A stretch of DNA of 64,000 nt from the NCBI GenBank assembly GCA_001443365.1, contig LDXL01000001.1:88289-152288 (forward strand), in the 5' to 3' direction. The notes under the pieces are model-generated. The model did no database searches. It was not told where the DNA came from and was given only the letters and a program-made list of their open reading frames with translations. Position numbers and translations under genes: made by a program. Source of the stretch: Thaumarchaeota archaeon CSP1-1. GTDB lineage: Archaea; Thermoproteota; Nitrososphaeria; Nitrososphaerales; Nitrosopumilaceae. Shown here one piece after another: positions 50,577-61,000 of the stretch; position 1 is the stretch's first letter, and each line of letters opens with the position of its first letter.

Positions 50577-50680
50577 AGCCCGATAGTCTAGTGGCCAAAT
50601 TAATTCAAGGTTAAGGATTCCGCGCTCTGGATCATATGAGTGGATACGCGGGGACGGCAGTTCGAATCTGCCTCGGGCTA
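50577..50680 (+). tRNA. tRNA-Gln(CTG) with two introns
   Basis: Acceptor AGCCCGA pairs with TCGGGCT, discriminator A; T-arm GGCAG-TTCGAAT-CTGCC; anticodon stem CCGCG/CGCGG. The anticodon loop reads C-T-CTG-G, then a 15-base intron (50631-50645), then A, so the intron is at position 37/38. The D-arm GTCT/GGAT holds 25 loop bases rather than about nine; removing 50595-50610 (16 bases) leaves AGTGGTTAA, a normal D-loop. CCA is not encoded. The total is 104 bases instead of about 73. Confidence 0.9.
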
Positions 50681-50699
50681 CTTGTAAAATTTTGATTAA

Positions 50700-51299
50700 T
50701 TATCTGGATGCTTGCGCTACTCTTTCAAGTTCGTGTTTTTTCTTAATAGAGGGAGCATTAGGATCATTTTCTGAGGAACTAATTAGATGCTCAGCTAAAA
50801 ATTCCTCAATTGCTTTGGGATTTGAAAATGCGGCATCCCGAACACCTTCTGCAATGAATCGTAATGCCATGTCAACTCGTCTAATAGGAGCTACATCTAC
50901 TGAAACGTGATAAACGGTACCACCGTATACTATTCTAGTAGTGTCTTCATTTGGTGCAGAGTTTTCTACTGCCCTTACCAAAACCTCAACTGGATTTTTA
51001 CCGGTTTTAAGATGAATGATTTCAAAGGCAGTCTTTACCGTATTGATACTGCGAGTTTTCTTTCCTCCCATTCTACCGGTATTTTTGGCATATTTTTTTC
51101 CAAAATGCATTAGTTTGTTAACTAATCTTTCTACAATGTTAACTTCTGCTTTGTTAAATCGTTTGAGAGCAGAACGACCAAAGGTCATAGGTATTATGAC
51201 TTTTTTTAAAGAAATTGCATTTTTCAGACCAAGATCTTGTATCTCAATATTTGATATATCCCATTTTCTAAATAAAAGTAAATTCTGTGTTTGTTCCAA
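50700..51299 (-). CDS. rps7: 30S ribosomal protein S7
   Basis: Small-subunit protein uS7, 199 residues, archaeal type. The signature GRSALKRFNKAEVNIVERLVN (about 40-60), the KTRSINTVKTAFEIIHLKTGKNP segment and RRVDMALRFIAEGVRDAAF are present. It follows S12 after two bases. In most archaea EF-1A comes next; here tRNA-Gln follows on the other strand. Confidence 0.95.
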   Translation of the reverse strand: MEQTQNLLLFRKWDISNIEIQDLGLKNAISLKKVIIPMTFGRSALKRFNKAEVNIVERLVNKLMHFGKKYAKNTGRMGGKKTRSINTVKTAFEIIHLKTGKNPVEVLVRAVENSAPNEDTTRIVYGGTVYHVSVDVAPIRRVDMALRFIAEGVRDAAFSNPKAIEEFLAEHLISSSENDPNAPSIKKKHELERVAQASR

Positions 51300-51301
51300 A
51301 A

Positions 51302-51739
51302 TTATCTCCTCGGTTTTTCTTTCCTACCACGAACTAGTTCTCGTAGTGATGTATCATTTACTTTGAATACTTTGAATCTGACACCTGGGATATCTCCCAT
51401 AGCACCACCTTGGGTTGCCCCCATTCCTTCAAGAGTCACTTCATCGTGTTCATCTATAAAATTCATTGCTCCGTCTCGTGGAAGAAATGCAGTAACTGTT
51501 TTTCCATTTTTGATTAATTGGACTCTAACACATTTTCTAACAGCAGAGTTTGGCTGTTTAGCTTCTATTCCTACCTTTTCTAAAACAATTCCTCTAGCCT
51601 GAGGAGAACCTCCAAATGGATTAGCTTTTTTATCTAAACCAAGCTTTCTTCTTTTAAAAGTAGCAATAGACCAACGTTGTCTTTTCTTTTTTGCTTTTAA
51701 AACTCTTCCAGCAAACAGACCAAGAGGAGATTTTGCCAT
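51302..51739 (-). CDS. rps12: 30S ribosomal protein S12
   Basis: Decoding-centre protein uS12, 145 residues, archaeal type. The segments [20 protein letters not shown] and [21 protein letters not shown] are diagnostic, with PNSAV in the region that contacts the A site. It lies four bases after nusA. Confidence 0.95.
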   Translation of the reverse strand: MAKSPLGLFAGRVLKAKKKRQRWSIATFKRRKLGLDKKANPFGGSPQARGIVLEKVGIEAKQPNSAVRKCVRVQLIKNGKTVTAFLPRDGAMNFIDEHDEVTLEGMGATQGGAMGDIPGVRFKVFKVNDTSLRELVRGRKEKPRR

Positions 51740-51743
51740 AATT

Positions 51744-52205
51744 TTACCACTCCATTGTTCTTTCTGGGCTATTTATTAAGACACTTGATATTTCAAAATA
51801 TCTTTTTGCCAAGAGTCGTGCTTTTTCAGCATTACGCCCCTCTCGGCCAACAACAATACCTTTCTTTTTTGGATCAACTATAACTATTGCCTGTAAACTA
51901 CCATCATCTCTTTTATTCATTTTAACTTCTGACACTAATTTTGAATTAAGGATATTCTTTAGAAACTTTGTAGGATCATCTGAATATTCTACAAGTTCAA
52001 CATTTCGTTTAACAATATTTTGGAGATTTTTAATATGGCAACCACCTTTGCCGATTGCTAGACCCATTTTTCCTTCATTAACAACAAAAATAACTCTATC
52101 TTGTTTTTCATCTTCAACACAATCTCTTGCTGTAGCCCCTGTTACATTTTGAAACAAAGACATAAGACGCATTTGATCAGTTGATAGTTTGATTGACTGT
52201 GGCAT
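51744..52205 (-). CDS. nusA: Transcription factor NusA, archaeal short form
   Basis: RNA-binding protein of 153 residues made of two KH domains (about 25-85 and 95-150), lacking the N-terminal polymerase-binding and S1 domains of bacterial Nus[21 protein letters not shown] and [22 protein letters not shown] are the two GxxG loops. Its place between L30e and S12 is the conserved archaeal order. Confidence 0.93.
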   Translation of the reverse strand: MPQSIKLSTDQMRLMSLFQNVTGATARDCVEDEKQDRVIFVVNEGKMGLAIGKGGCHIKNLQNIVKRNVELVEYSDDPTKFLKNILNSKLVSEVKMNKRDDGSLQAIVIVDPKKKGIVVGREGRNAEKARLLAKRYFEISSVLINSPERTMEW

Positions 52206-52281
52206 TGAGATTCCTATTTATGACACGAAGCCATCTCGCTCTCATTTAAACTTTCATAAGAAAAGTTTGGGTTTGTTATCA

Positions 52282-52596
52282 TCATTGTTCTGTTTCAGAT
52301 TCTTTCATAATTGATGTGATGTTTGCGTCACTCAAAGAAGTGAGCGAAATTGTTGTGACTCTAAATTGTAATCCACATAGCCTTCCTAAAGCAACTGAAG
52401 AGCCTTCAAAATGTAGTGTCGAGATTTTTTCTTTTTTTGTATTTTCAAGAATTTTGTCAGCTAATTTTTTTGGTGCTGACTGAGAGAGAATAACTAATTT
52501 AGAATTTTTTATTGAATTCAGTACTTGTTTACTTCCCAGAATACTCGTTTTTTCGTTCATAGCATCTTTTAATGTTTTTTCCAGTATTTTTCTCAT
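52282..52596 (-). CDS. rpl30e: 50S ribosomal protein L30e
   Basis: Large-subunit eL30, a kink-turn RNA-binding protein, 104 residues. GSKQVLNSIKNSKLVILSQSAP and SVALGRLCGLQFRVTTISL are characteristic. It normally follows rpoA'' directly; here a secreted TPR protein gene intervenes. A TATA-like TCTATAAA lies about 35 bases upstream, so L30e-nusA-S12-S7 may have its own promoter. Confidence 0.93.
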   Translation of the reverse strand: MRKILEKTLKDAMNEKTSILGSKQVLNSIKNSKLVILSQSAPKKLADKILENTKKEKISTLHFEGSSVALGRLCGLQFRVTTISLTSLSDANITSIMKESETEQ

Positions 52597-52705
52597 CGTA
52601 CTAAGTATTTTTCTATCAATTTGAGACCTTTATAGATTTATTGAAGCTCAAAGTTGAGAACTATCCTTAGTAATATTGATTTTCGTTAAGGAAAAATTTG
52701 ATTTA

Positions 52706-54175
52706 TCAAGAAAGAAAACTAAAAATGGAATTTCCAATTGAAGATAAAATACTTCCTAGTTGTTCAAAGATGTTTTCTGTTTGTTGATTACTTGTTTTAA
52801 TCAAATTTTTTTCTGATTCCATTATTGAATCTTGAGGCTGTGTATCATTTTTTAAAATAATTGGTTCATTTTTTATTTGTAAAGTAATTGATTTATCTAG
52901 AGCTTTTTCAAGGTTTTGCAGGACTATTGGATTATCACCACCAACATCAAGTGCTTTTTTGTATAATGAAAATGCCTCTTGAAAGTTTCCCAAGTTTGCC
53001 AAAGCATTGGCTTTATTATTTAACGTAAAATAGTTGGTAGGATTAACGGCAAGAGCTGAATTATAATATTTTATTGCCTCTTCATATAACCCCATTTTTG
53101 CCAGAGCTGACCCCTTGTTTGTTAGAATATCAACATTATTTGGTTCTTTGAGAAGTGATTGATCATAATAAAAGATAGCGTCGCTATACCTACAAAGACG
53201 AATTAGTGCAGGACCCATGCCATCATAATATGAAATTGTGTCAACGAATTCGTTTCTATCACATTTTAAGTTAATTTGATTGAGCATAAGACCAAGTTCG
53301 ATATCTTCAACTGATAAATTCTTTGAAGGATTTGTGGGAGGATTTTTTATATTATTATTTGATAAAGCAGGTTCATCATTTTTATCTTCAGTAATTTTTT
53401 CATTTGGTTTAGAAGATTTAATGTCATCACTTGTTTTTTTCTCTTCAATTGGAGTTTGATTTTTATTTTGTTTAACAAACTCGAAGTTTACTACTTCTTC
53501 TGAATCACCATAAAACGCTGAAATTGAGTAAGTTCCTTCTGTTTTAAAATTAACACCGGCTTTGACTAGAAAAGAGACTTTGAATTCCAGATTAGAATCT
53601 ACATTACCAAAATAAAATCCTGCAGGTGTGCCAAACGGATCATAAATGCCTACCAATACCGATTCTTCATCTTTTTCAGAAACCAATCCATAGATTGTTA
53701 CCGTATCACCGTCTTGATAGACCTCTTTATCTGTAAACATCACGATTATTTCAGGAAATAAAGTCTGAGAATCATCCTCAACAAGAGATTCATCTTGGCC
53801 TACAGATACCATTTTGAAATTAGTTTCTGCCTGTAACTTACCATAATTCACGGAAATTGTATAATCTCCTTCATCATCATAGAAGGGCGAATCCAGTAGT
53901 ATGGTTTTTGAGAAGGTGTTATCAGATTCAATTTCTAATTGATGGGCAGAAAGTATTCCTCCATAAGGATCAAATATTCTTAATGCAACTACAGGCATCT
54001 TTTTTTCCTCAACAAAACCTGAGATTATTATCATTTCTCCGACTTGATATTCTGGTTTATCAGTTTCTAACATCACAGACTTTGAATCGTCGATATTTTC
54101 CTCAGCAAAAATGGGAATAGCTAAAGCTTGTAATATTAAAATTGAGAATAGGTAAATTTCTGTTCTAGACCCCAT
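52706..54175 (-). CDS. Secreted TPR protein with two Ig-like domains
   Basis: A 489-residue extracytoplasmic protein. A signal peptide (LFSILILQALAIPIFAEE) is followed by two copies of a TDKxxYxxGDxVxIxG Ig-like domain (about 40-130 and 145-240). A charged low-complexity linker follows (about 243-290), then about three TPR units (345-440; ALAKMGLYEEAIKYYNSALA). It ends in an amphipathic LGSILSSIGNSIFSFL segment. ATG 54175 is preferred because AGGTGA (54184-54189) lies eight bases upstream; a GTG four codons earlier overlaps that site. It separates rpoA from L30e. Confidence 0.82.
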   Translation of the reverse strand: MGSRTEIYLFSILILQALAIPIFAEENIDDSKSVMLETDKPEYQVGEMIIISGFVEEKKMPVVALRIFDPYGGILSAHQLEIESDNTFSKTILLDSPFYDDEGDYTISVNYGKLQAETNFKMVSVGQDESLVEDDSQTLFPEIIVMFTDKEVYQDGDTVTIYGLVSEKDEESVLVGIYDPFGTPAGFYFGNVDSNLEFKVSFLVKAGVNFKTEGTYSISAFYGDSEEVVNFEFVKQNKNQTPIEEKKTSDDIKSSKPNEKITEDKNDEPALSNNNIKNPPTNPSKNLSVEDIELGLMLNQINLKCDRNEFVDTISYYDGMGPALIRLCRYSDAIFYYDQSLLKEPNNVDILTNKGSALAKMGLYEEAIKYYNSALAVNPTNYFTLNNKANALANLGNFQEAFSLYKKALDVGGDNPIVLQNLEKALDKSITLQIKNEPIILKNDTQPQDSIMESEKNLIKTSNQQTENIFEQLGSILSSIGNSIFSFLS

Positions 54176-54183
54176 CACAAAGC

Positions 54184-54189
54184 TCACCT
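54184..54189 (-). promoter_or_regulatory. Shine-Dalgarno site for the TPR protein
   Basis: AGGTGA on the minus strand, eight bases before ATG 54175. It rules against the upstream GTG at 54187, which falls within it. Confidence 0.55.
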
Positions 54190-54257
54190 TTCAAATTAAT
54201 ATTTAATAATTGTGTAGAATTCATACCCTATTTTTAAAATAAAAATTATTAAAATCG

Positions 54258-57200
54258 CTAGTTTTTCTTTGAAATCTGCATGTAAAGATCAACCGTACCA
54301 CTTCCTATAGGAATATTGCTACCTACAATAACATTTTCAGTAATTCCCTTAAGGCGTTCAATCTCACCTTGAAGTGCTGCATGTGCGATTGTTGGAACTG
54401 TAATCTCAAATGCAGCTCGTGCTAACACACTATCTTTTGTACCAGCAATTCCATGTCTGCCAATCTGTTGCATATATCCCTTAGAACACATTGTATCAGC
54501 TACTAGCATGAGGTATCTAATATCAACTTCCAAACCTTGATCCTCAAGAGTGGAACTTAATTCATTTATCAAGGCATTTCTAGCAGCTTCAATTCCTAAC
54601 GTACCTGCAATTTCAAATACATTGTTGGTTCTAACATTTTTCTTATCTATTCCTGGAACTTCTAAGACCTTTGCAAGGTTAGAACCAGTTGTTTGTATAA
54701 CCCATTCATTATCTTTTTGCACAATTGTAACTCGTCCAATATCTGGAACTCCCTTTACAGTTGTATTTAGAATCTTATTTCTAATGGTAATAGCAGTTGG
54801 CGCATCAGATTCATCTACTAATTTTAGAGTTATAGTGAGTCCATTTGTTTCACTTTTGAATTTTTTATTTGATTCAAGTGCTGCTTCTACATCTTCTACT
54901 GTACATCCTCGCTCTTTCAATCTATTAGCATTCAAATGTAGTTTAATTTCAGTAGAATAGTCGGTTTCACTTTCAGAAATTAATGCACTAACTTTGGTTT
55001 GTAAAATATTTCTAGCAGCCTCAATTGCTTTTTCTCGTGATGTTTTTGATTCTTTTTCAAGATAGATGTCCATAGTTGGAGTAACCGGTTTTTTTCTAGC
55101 ATCTACTAACTCAATTAATCTTGGTAGTCCAAGTGTGACGTTTCGCTCTCTAATTCCTGCAAAGTGAAATGTTCGCAGAGTCATCTGAGTTCCTGGTTCT
55201 CCTATTGATTGAGCAGTAACTATGCCTACGGCTTGACCTGGTTCAACTTTAGCTTTATTGTAAAGGTCAAGTCCTTTCTTGCATACTTTTTCAATTCCTT
55301 CTTTACTTATTTTGGCATCTAGAAGCGCTTCTGTTACTAAATTTTTCAATCGTGAATTGTAAGTTTTTGTATATTTTTTAGCAAGCTCACTTGTTTCGTC
55401 CTTTGTAGATTTTTTACCAGTATCTACTATTGTTTGTGATTCAATCAATCTGTTAATGTTAAATGCTTCTCCATGATCACTTCTTGCAACATCAATTCCA
55501 TCCTCACCATACAAGAATTGCATGATGTGTCCGTGAGGATCCCTTACAGTTCCATCATATTCTAATTTGATATGTTCTAAAGCATTGATTAACCGACGCT
55601 GCATATACCCACTTTGTTGAGTTCTAACAGCTGTATCTACTAGCCCTTCTCTTCCACCCATAGCATGGAAGAAAAATTCTATTGCTGACAAACCCTCTCG
55701 GTAGTTTGATTTTACAAAACCATGAGAGTCAGGATTATTTTCATGTTCTTTGAAGTGTGGTAGAGCTCGATTGTTGTATCCAGTAAGCAGTCTTTCTCCA
55801 CGTCTTGATTGCTGACCCAATGCCCCAGCCATCTGACCAATATTTAGTGATGAGCCTCTAGCTCCAGTGGTAGCCATGATTCTTCCAGCGTTAGTTTCAT
55901 CAAAAGATTGATCGGCCATACTTCCTGCAGCATCTCTAGCTTTGGATAATTCGTTAACAATGTATGCCTCAAGTGCCTCTTTTGGAGAAAGTCCTCTAGT
56001 AAGTTTTAGAGTTCCTTTTTTTGCTTCTTCTGTGAGATCATAAACCTTTTCGTAGCTAGTTTCTATGTCATCTAGAATTTTTTGTTTAACTTTTTCAGGC
56101 AATTCAAGATCAGAATATCCATAGCTGAATCCATAATGTGTGATGTACTGCTTAACTATAATCAAAACCGAATTAAGGAAGTTTTTTGCTTGTGCATTCC
56201 CATAATCTTTTGCGATTCTATGTAGAACACTTTCTGCCTCTTCTGCACCAATTGATGATTTGTCGATTACTCCGCTGATAAGCTGACCCTTCTTAATAAC
56301 AACATCTTTTGGGATTCCTTTTGTTCCCTTAGACCATTTTGAGGTCATTACATAGTTAAAGTCTTCAGGAAGGAAGAGTGAGAATAGCTGTTTTCCTGTG
56401 TATAAAGGACCATCCTTGTCTTTAGTTGCAGGAGTTGGAAGATCACCTTCATATCCACCTAACATAGCATAATTTGAAAATTCTTGTGGAGTAAGTGTAC
56501 TACCGTCTTTGGTAAGAAGATAAGCACCAGTAATAAAATCTCGTAGTGCACCGATAATTGGACCTCCGTATCTAGGGGATATGAGTTGGTCTTGCACTCT
56601 CATCAATAAAATTGCCTCTGACCTTGCTTCTTCACTTTGTGGTACATGTAAATTCATTTCATCGCCATCAAAGTCTGCATTGTATGGTGGACAGACAGAT
56701 GGATGTAATCGAAATGTTTTACCTGGTAAAACTCTGACATAATGAGCCATTATAGACATTTGGTGAAGAGAAGGTTGTCTGTTAAACAGAACAATGTCTC
56801 CATTTGCTAGATGTCTTTCAATCAAATAACCAATTTCTAAATTATCAGCAATTGTTTGACGATCTTCAACAAAATCTAATCTAATCTTTACACCGTCTGG
56901 TCTTACAATGTAGTTAACGCCAGGAAATTGGCTAGGGCCATTAATTACAATTTTTTTCATTCGTTCTATATTCCACTCGGTTACTATTTCTGGGATAGTA
57001 AGTTTCATGGCAACTGATTCAGGGACGCCTACTTCTGACAAGTCAAGATTAGGATCAGGGGAAATTACTGTTCTGCTTGAAAAGTCAACTCTTTTCCCAG
57101 AAAGTGAACCACGGAATCTTCCTTCTTTTCCTTTCAATCTTTGAGTTAAAGTCTTTAGAGGTCTTCCTGAACGATGATGAGCTTGTGGAATTCCTGAAAC

Positions 57201-58049
57201 CTCATTATCAAAATATGTCGTAGCATGATATTGTAACAAATCAACCAGATCTTGTACAATAAGTGGCGGAGTTCCGGCTTCTTTACTTTCCTTTAGTCTT
57301 TGATTCACTCTAATGATATCAACCATTTTGTGGGTTAGATCATCTTCGGACCTAATTCCCGTTTCTAAAATGATTGATGGTCTAACGGTTACTGGAGGAA
57401 CTGGAAGAGCTTGTAAAATGAACCATTCTGGCCTTGCAGTGTCTGGATCATAACCTAAGAGTTTAAGATCTTCATTAATAATTTGTGAAAACCTCTCCCT
57501 AATTGTAATTGGCAGTAATCTATTTTCACCGATTTCAGTTTTTTCAATAAAAATTGTAGGTTTTGTAAAAATTAGATCATATTGAGGTTTACCACAATGA
57601 GGACATTCTTTTGCTTTTTTTGCTTTTTCTAAAATTTGTTCTGGAATTCGCTTTTGAGAAATTATTGTAAAAGCTGCCTCTCGTTTTCGAATTATTGCGA
57701 ATTTATCAAGGTCTTCCTGTGACATTCTCAACCTTGAACAGGACCTACAGGTTGAAAGCAAAAGCTTGTAAATATTGTCAATGAAAGCAATGTGTAAAAC
57801 TGGCTCTGCTAATTCAATATGGCCAAAATGACCAGGACATCTAGCAGCGGTATTTCCACAGGTAAGACATTTTTGGCCAGGTTCTAATGTGCCAAGTCTT
57901 CCATCCATCAATCCTCCCTGAACGGACATTCCATCTTCATCATATGTTTCAGGAGCAGTGATTTCAGCTACAGAATATTTCCTAATTTCAGTAGGTGACC
58001 AAACTGAGAATCGTATACTATCAATTGATTTTATGGTTTGAAGTGACAT
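54258..58049 (-). CDS. rpoA: DNA-directed RNA polymerase subunit A, unsplit
   Basis: Largest RNA polymerase subunit, 1263 residues. Most archaea split this gene into A' and A''; here both parts are one chain, as in thaumarchaea. The clamp zinc site is near 58-77 (CLTCGNTAARCPGHFGH). NADFDGDEMNLHVPQ (about 455) holds the catalytic Mg aspartates, and the A'' region includes TAQSIGEPGTQMTLRTFHFAG (about 948, trigger loop). The start overlaps the rpoB stop by one base. Confidence 0.97.
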   Translation of the reverse strand: MSLQTIKSIDSIRFSVWSPTEIRKYSVAEITAPETYDEDGMSVQGGLMDGRLGTLEPGQKCLTCGNTAARCPGHFGHIELAEPVLHIAFIDNIYKLLLSTCRSCSRLRMSQEDLDKFAIIRKREAAFTIISQKRIPEQILEKAKKAKECPHCGKPQYDLIFTKPTIFIEKTEIGENRLLPITIRERFSQIINEDLKLLGYDPDTARPEWFILQALPVPPVTVRPSIILETGIRSEDDLTHKMVDIIRVNQRLKESKEAGTPPLIVQDLVDLLQYHATTYFDNEVSGIPQAHHRSGRPLKTLTQRLKGKEGRFRGSLSGKRVDFSSRTVISPDPNLDLSEVGVPESVAMKLTIPEIVTEWNIERMKKIVINGPSQFPGVNYIVRPDGVKIRLDFVEDRQTIADNLEIGYLIERHLANGDIVLFNRQPSLHQMSIMAHYVRVLPGKTFRLHPSVCPPYNADFDGDEMNLHVPQSEEARSEAILLMRVQDQLISPRYGGPIIGALRDFITGAYLLTKDGSTLTPQEFSNYAMLGGYEGDLPTPATKDKDGPLYTGKQLFSLFLPEDFNYVMTSKWSKGTKGIPKDVVIKKGQLISGVIDKSSIGAEEAESVLHRIAKDYGNAQAKNFLNSVLIIVKQYITHYGFSYGYSDLELPEKVKQKILDDIETSYEKVYDLTEEAKKGTLKLTRGLSPKEALEAYIVNELSKARDAAGSMADQSFDETNAGRIMATTGARGSSLNIGQMAGALGQQSRRGERLLTGYNNRALPHFKEHENNPDSHGFVKSNYREGLSAIEFFFHAMGGREGLVDTAVRTQQSGYMQRRLINALEHIKLEYDGTVRDPHGHIMQFLYGEDGIDVARSDHGEAFNINRLIESQTIVDTGKKSTKDETSELAKKYTKTYNSRLKNLVTEALLDAKISKEGIEKVCKKGLDLYNKAKVEPGQAVGIVTAQSIGEPGTQMTLRTFHFAGIRERNVTLGLPRLIELVDARKKPVTPTMDIYLEKESKTSREKAIEAARNILQTKVSALISESETDYSTEIKLHLNANRLKERGCTVEDVEAALESNKKFKSETNGLTITLKLVDESDAPTAITIRNKILNTTVKGVPDIGRVTIVQKDNEWVIQTTGSNLAKVLEVPGIDKKNVRTNNVFEIAGTLGIEAARNALINELSSTLEDQGLEVDIRYLMLVADTMCSKGYMQQIGRHGIAGTKDSVLARAAFEITVPTIAHAALQGEIERLKGITENVIVGSNIPIGSGTVDLYMQISKKN

Positions 58050-61000
58050 TAGACCTTCTCCTTTATCAAAAGTCTTGGAGCAATATTCAAACTCTGCATT
58101 TCCTGGAGTAATAATTTGAATGCATACGCAACTGAAACAGATGAAACTTTTGCCTTATCACCACACACTCTACAAACATATCTTCTCTGTTTTACGTCAT
58201 GATATGCAACTAAACCACATCTTTCACATACGTAAATTTCAGATTTATCAGATTCGTCTAATAATCTATCTTTTAAAATCATGGATGCGCCGTAAGCTAT
58301 AAGACAATCTCGTTCCATTTCTCCAAATCTAAGTCCTCCTCCTCTGGCTCTTCCTTCGGTTGGTTGTTTGGTTAACATTTGAACTTGACCCCTTGCTCTT
58401 GCATGAATCTTATCTGCAACCATGTGGTGAAGTTTTTGGTAATACACAACACCAATGAATACTTCTACTGGAAATGGTTTGCCTGTCCTACCATCATACA
58501 TTATTTCTTTTCCAGAATATTTGAATCCAGTAGCATCCATTACTTTTTTGACTTCATCCATTTTTTCTCCAACAAAGGCAGAACCATCAAATTTTTCTCC
58601 TCGTAAAGCAGCGGCTTTTCCAGTAATTGATTCCATAAACATGCCAACAGTCATTCTGGATGGGAATGCATGTGGATTGATTAGAATGTCTGGAGAAATT
58701 CCTTCTGCAGTGTATGGTAAATCTTCATTGTTAGCTAAAATTCCCAAAACTCCTTTTTGTCCATGTCGTGAAGCAAATTTATCCCCAATTTCAGGAATTC
58801 TCATATCTCTAACTCTAATTTTGTACATCTTTCCTCCTTCGTTTGATTGAGTCATAATTACAGTATCTACTACACCGGTTTCAGATGGTCTAACACCAAT
58901 TGATGTATCACGTCGGTATGGACCTTTCACTTCAAATTCTCTATATTCTTCCATAAATCTAGGAGGACTAGATTTACCAATTAGAATATCACCACCAAGA
59001 ACTGGTGATTCAGTAGCTATTACTCCATCTTCTTCAAGTAGGCGATAAGCTTTCTCGCCTTTGTAACCGCGAATGTTATCTTCAGCATTTGGTATTTCAA
59101 AATTATCACGCATTCCTCCTGGATATTGTTTGGCTTCAGCGTCATAGATTCTATAGAAAAATGTTCTAGCCAGGCCTCTATCAACTGACGCTTTACTTAG
59201 AACAATTGCATCTTCAATATTGTAACCGTCAAAAGGCAATACGGCAACAACACAATTTTGCCCTGCAGGTCTCTCCTCTAAACCTAGCAGTCCCATAGCT
59301 TTGGTAGTAACAATTGGGGTTTGTGGATAAAGCATCAAGTGTTGTCTTACATAAGTACTAGTATTCATCATTGGAGTAGAAAATCCAAGGCTTTGTTTTG
59401 CCATTGCTGATTCGTAGGTGTTTCTAGGAGATTGATTATGTTCAGGATATGGAATTATGGAGGCCCCTGCACCGAGGATTGCAGATGGGAAAATTTCCAT
59501 ATGAGTGTGTTTTTTAGAGTCCTTTTCTTCAAAAGCAATGAAACAGTTTTCTTCCTCATTAGCATCAATCAATTCAATCACTCCCATTCGAAGAAGGTCA
59601 TTCCATGACAGTAATTTCTTTGAAACTTTGTCAATAAGATCTTGGGTTAACATAGATTTGTTTTCCTTGATAATTATAAGTGGACGTAAAACCCGACCAG
59701 CATTACAATTTACATATATCCTCTTGGTGGCATTTTCAATTTCTGATTTATGGAAAGAAATTCCAATGTGAGGGTGAATCTTTGAACTCCTTCTTAATTC
59801 ACGTAATGATTCTGCTAATTTTTCACCATCACGATAATATCCAATCAGCTTCCCATCAACAAATACCCGAGCTCCATCGCGTTTCAAATCATTTTTTCCT
59901 TCGGAAAAATGTACAGTTCCTAAATCGAATATTTTTTCAACAATTTCTTCTGATGGAACATGGACTGAAATAATTCCTGAAAGAGCCAAATTTTTTACTA
60001 ATCCACAGTTAGAGCCTTCCGGAGTTTCGCTGGGACAAATTCGTCCAAAATGAGTTGCGTGTAAATCTCTAGCTTCAAAGTTGGGTTGAGTTCTACTTAA
60101 AGGAGATTGAACTCTTCTAAGATGACTAATTGTAGATAAGTAATTGGTTCTATCAAGTAATTGCGTAACCCCTACTCTTCCTCTTCCCCAATTTCCAGTT
60201 GCAATTGCATTATTGAGTTTATCTGTAACAATTCCAGGTCTTATTGCTGCAGCCACAGCATTTATTCCTCTTTTTTGCCCTGATCTTTCAAGTTGATATT
60301 TCATGTCTCTCACCAAATTTCGAAAAGCTGTTCTGAATAAGTCGGCTAACATTTGTCCAGCAAATTTTATAACTTTATTACCATAGTGATCTTTGTCATC
60401 AGGGTATATCCAACCTAGTTTTAATTCAAGAAGTTTACAAGCAGCTTCACCAAGAAATTGAGCTTTTTCTTTTCTGTTTTCTGGATGTTTTCCAAGATGA
60501 GGTAAAAGTCCCCAGTCAAGCAAAGTTTCTGCTCTTTTAATTTGAAATTCTTCTAACATTCCAGGTGCAATTCTCTTACTAATGTATACGATAGCATCTT
60601 TTGGAGTGGGAACATCACCGGCTTTTTCAAATGAGCCTTCAAGTTCATCTTGAATTTCATCAACAAGAGTTACTGCAGCTGCAATTTCTTTGTCTGATTC
60701 TAATCCAAGAGCTCGGATTAATGTAACTACTGGAATATCAACAGGTGAACCAGGAATTCTTGCAACTATTAGACCATCACCTTTCATCATTAATTCAAGT
60801 TTTGCACGATAGCCTACAATTGATGAATAAACTTTAGCTTTGAATACAATATTTCCGCCAACAGTTTCTTTATCAACAATTATTTTATTGTATGAAAGAT
60901 CTTCCAAGCCAACAATAACTCTTTCAGAACCATTAATGATGAAATAACCTCCAGGATCATGTGGATCCTCACCATGTTCGATTAACTTTTGTGTAGAAAA

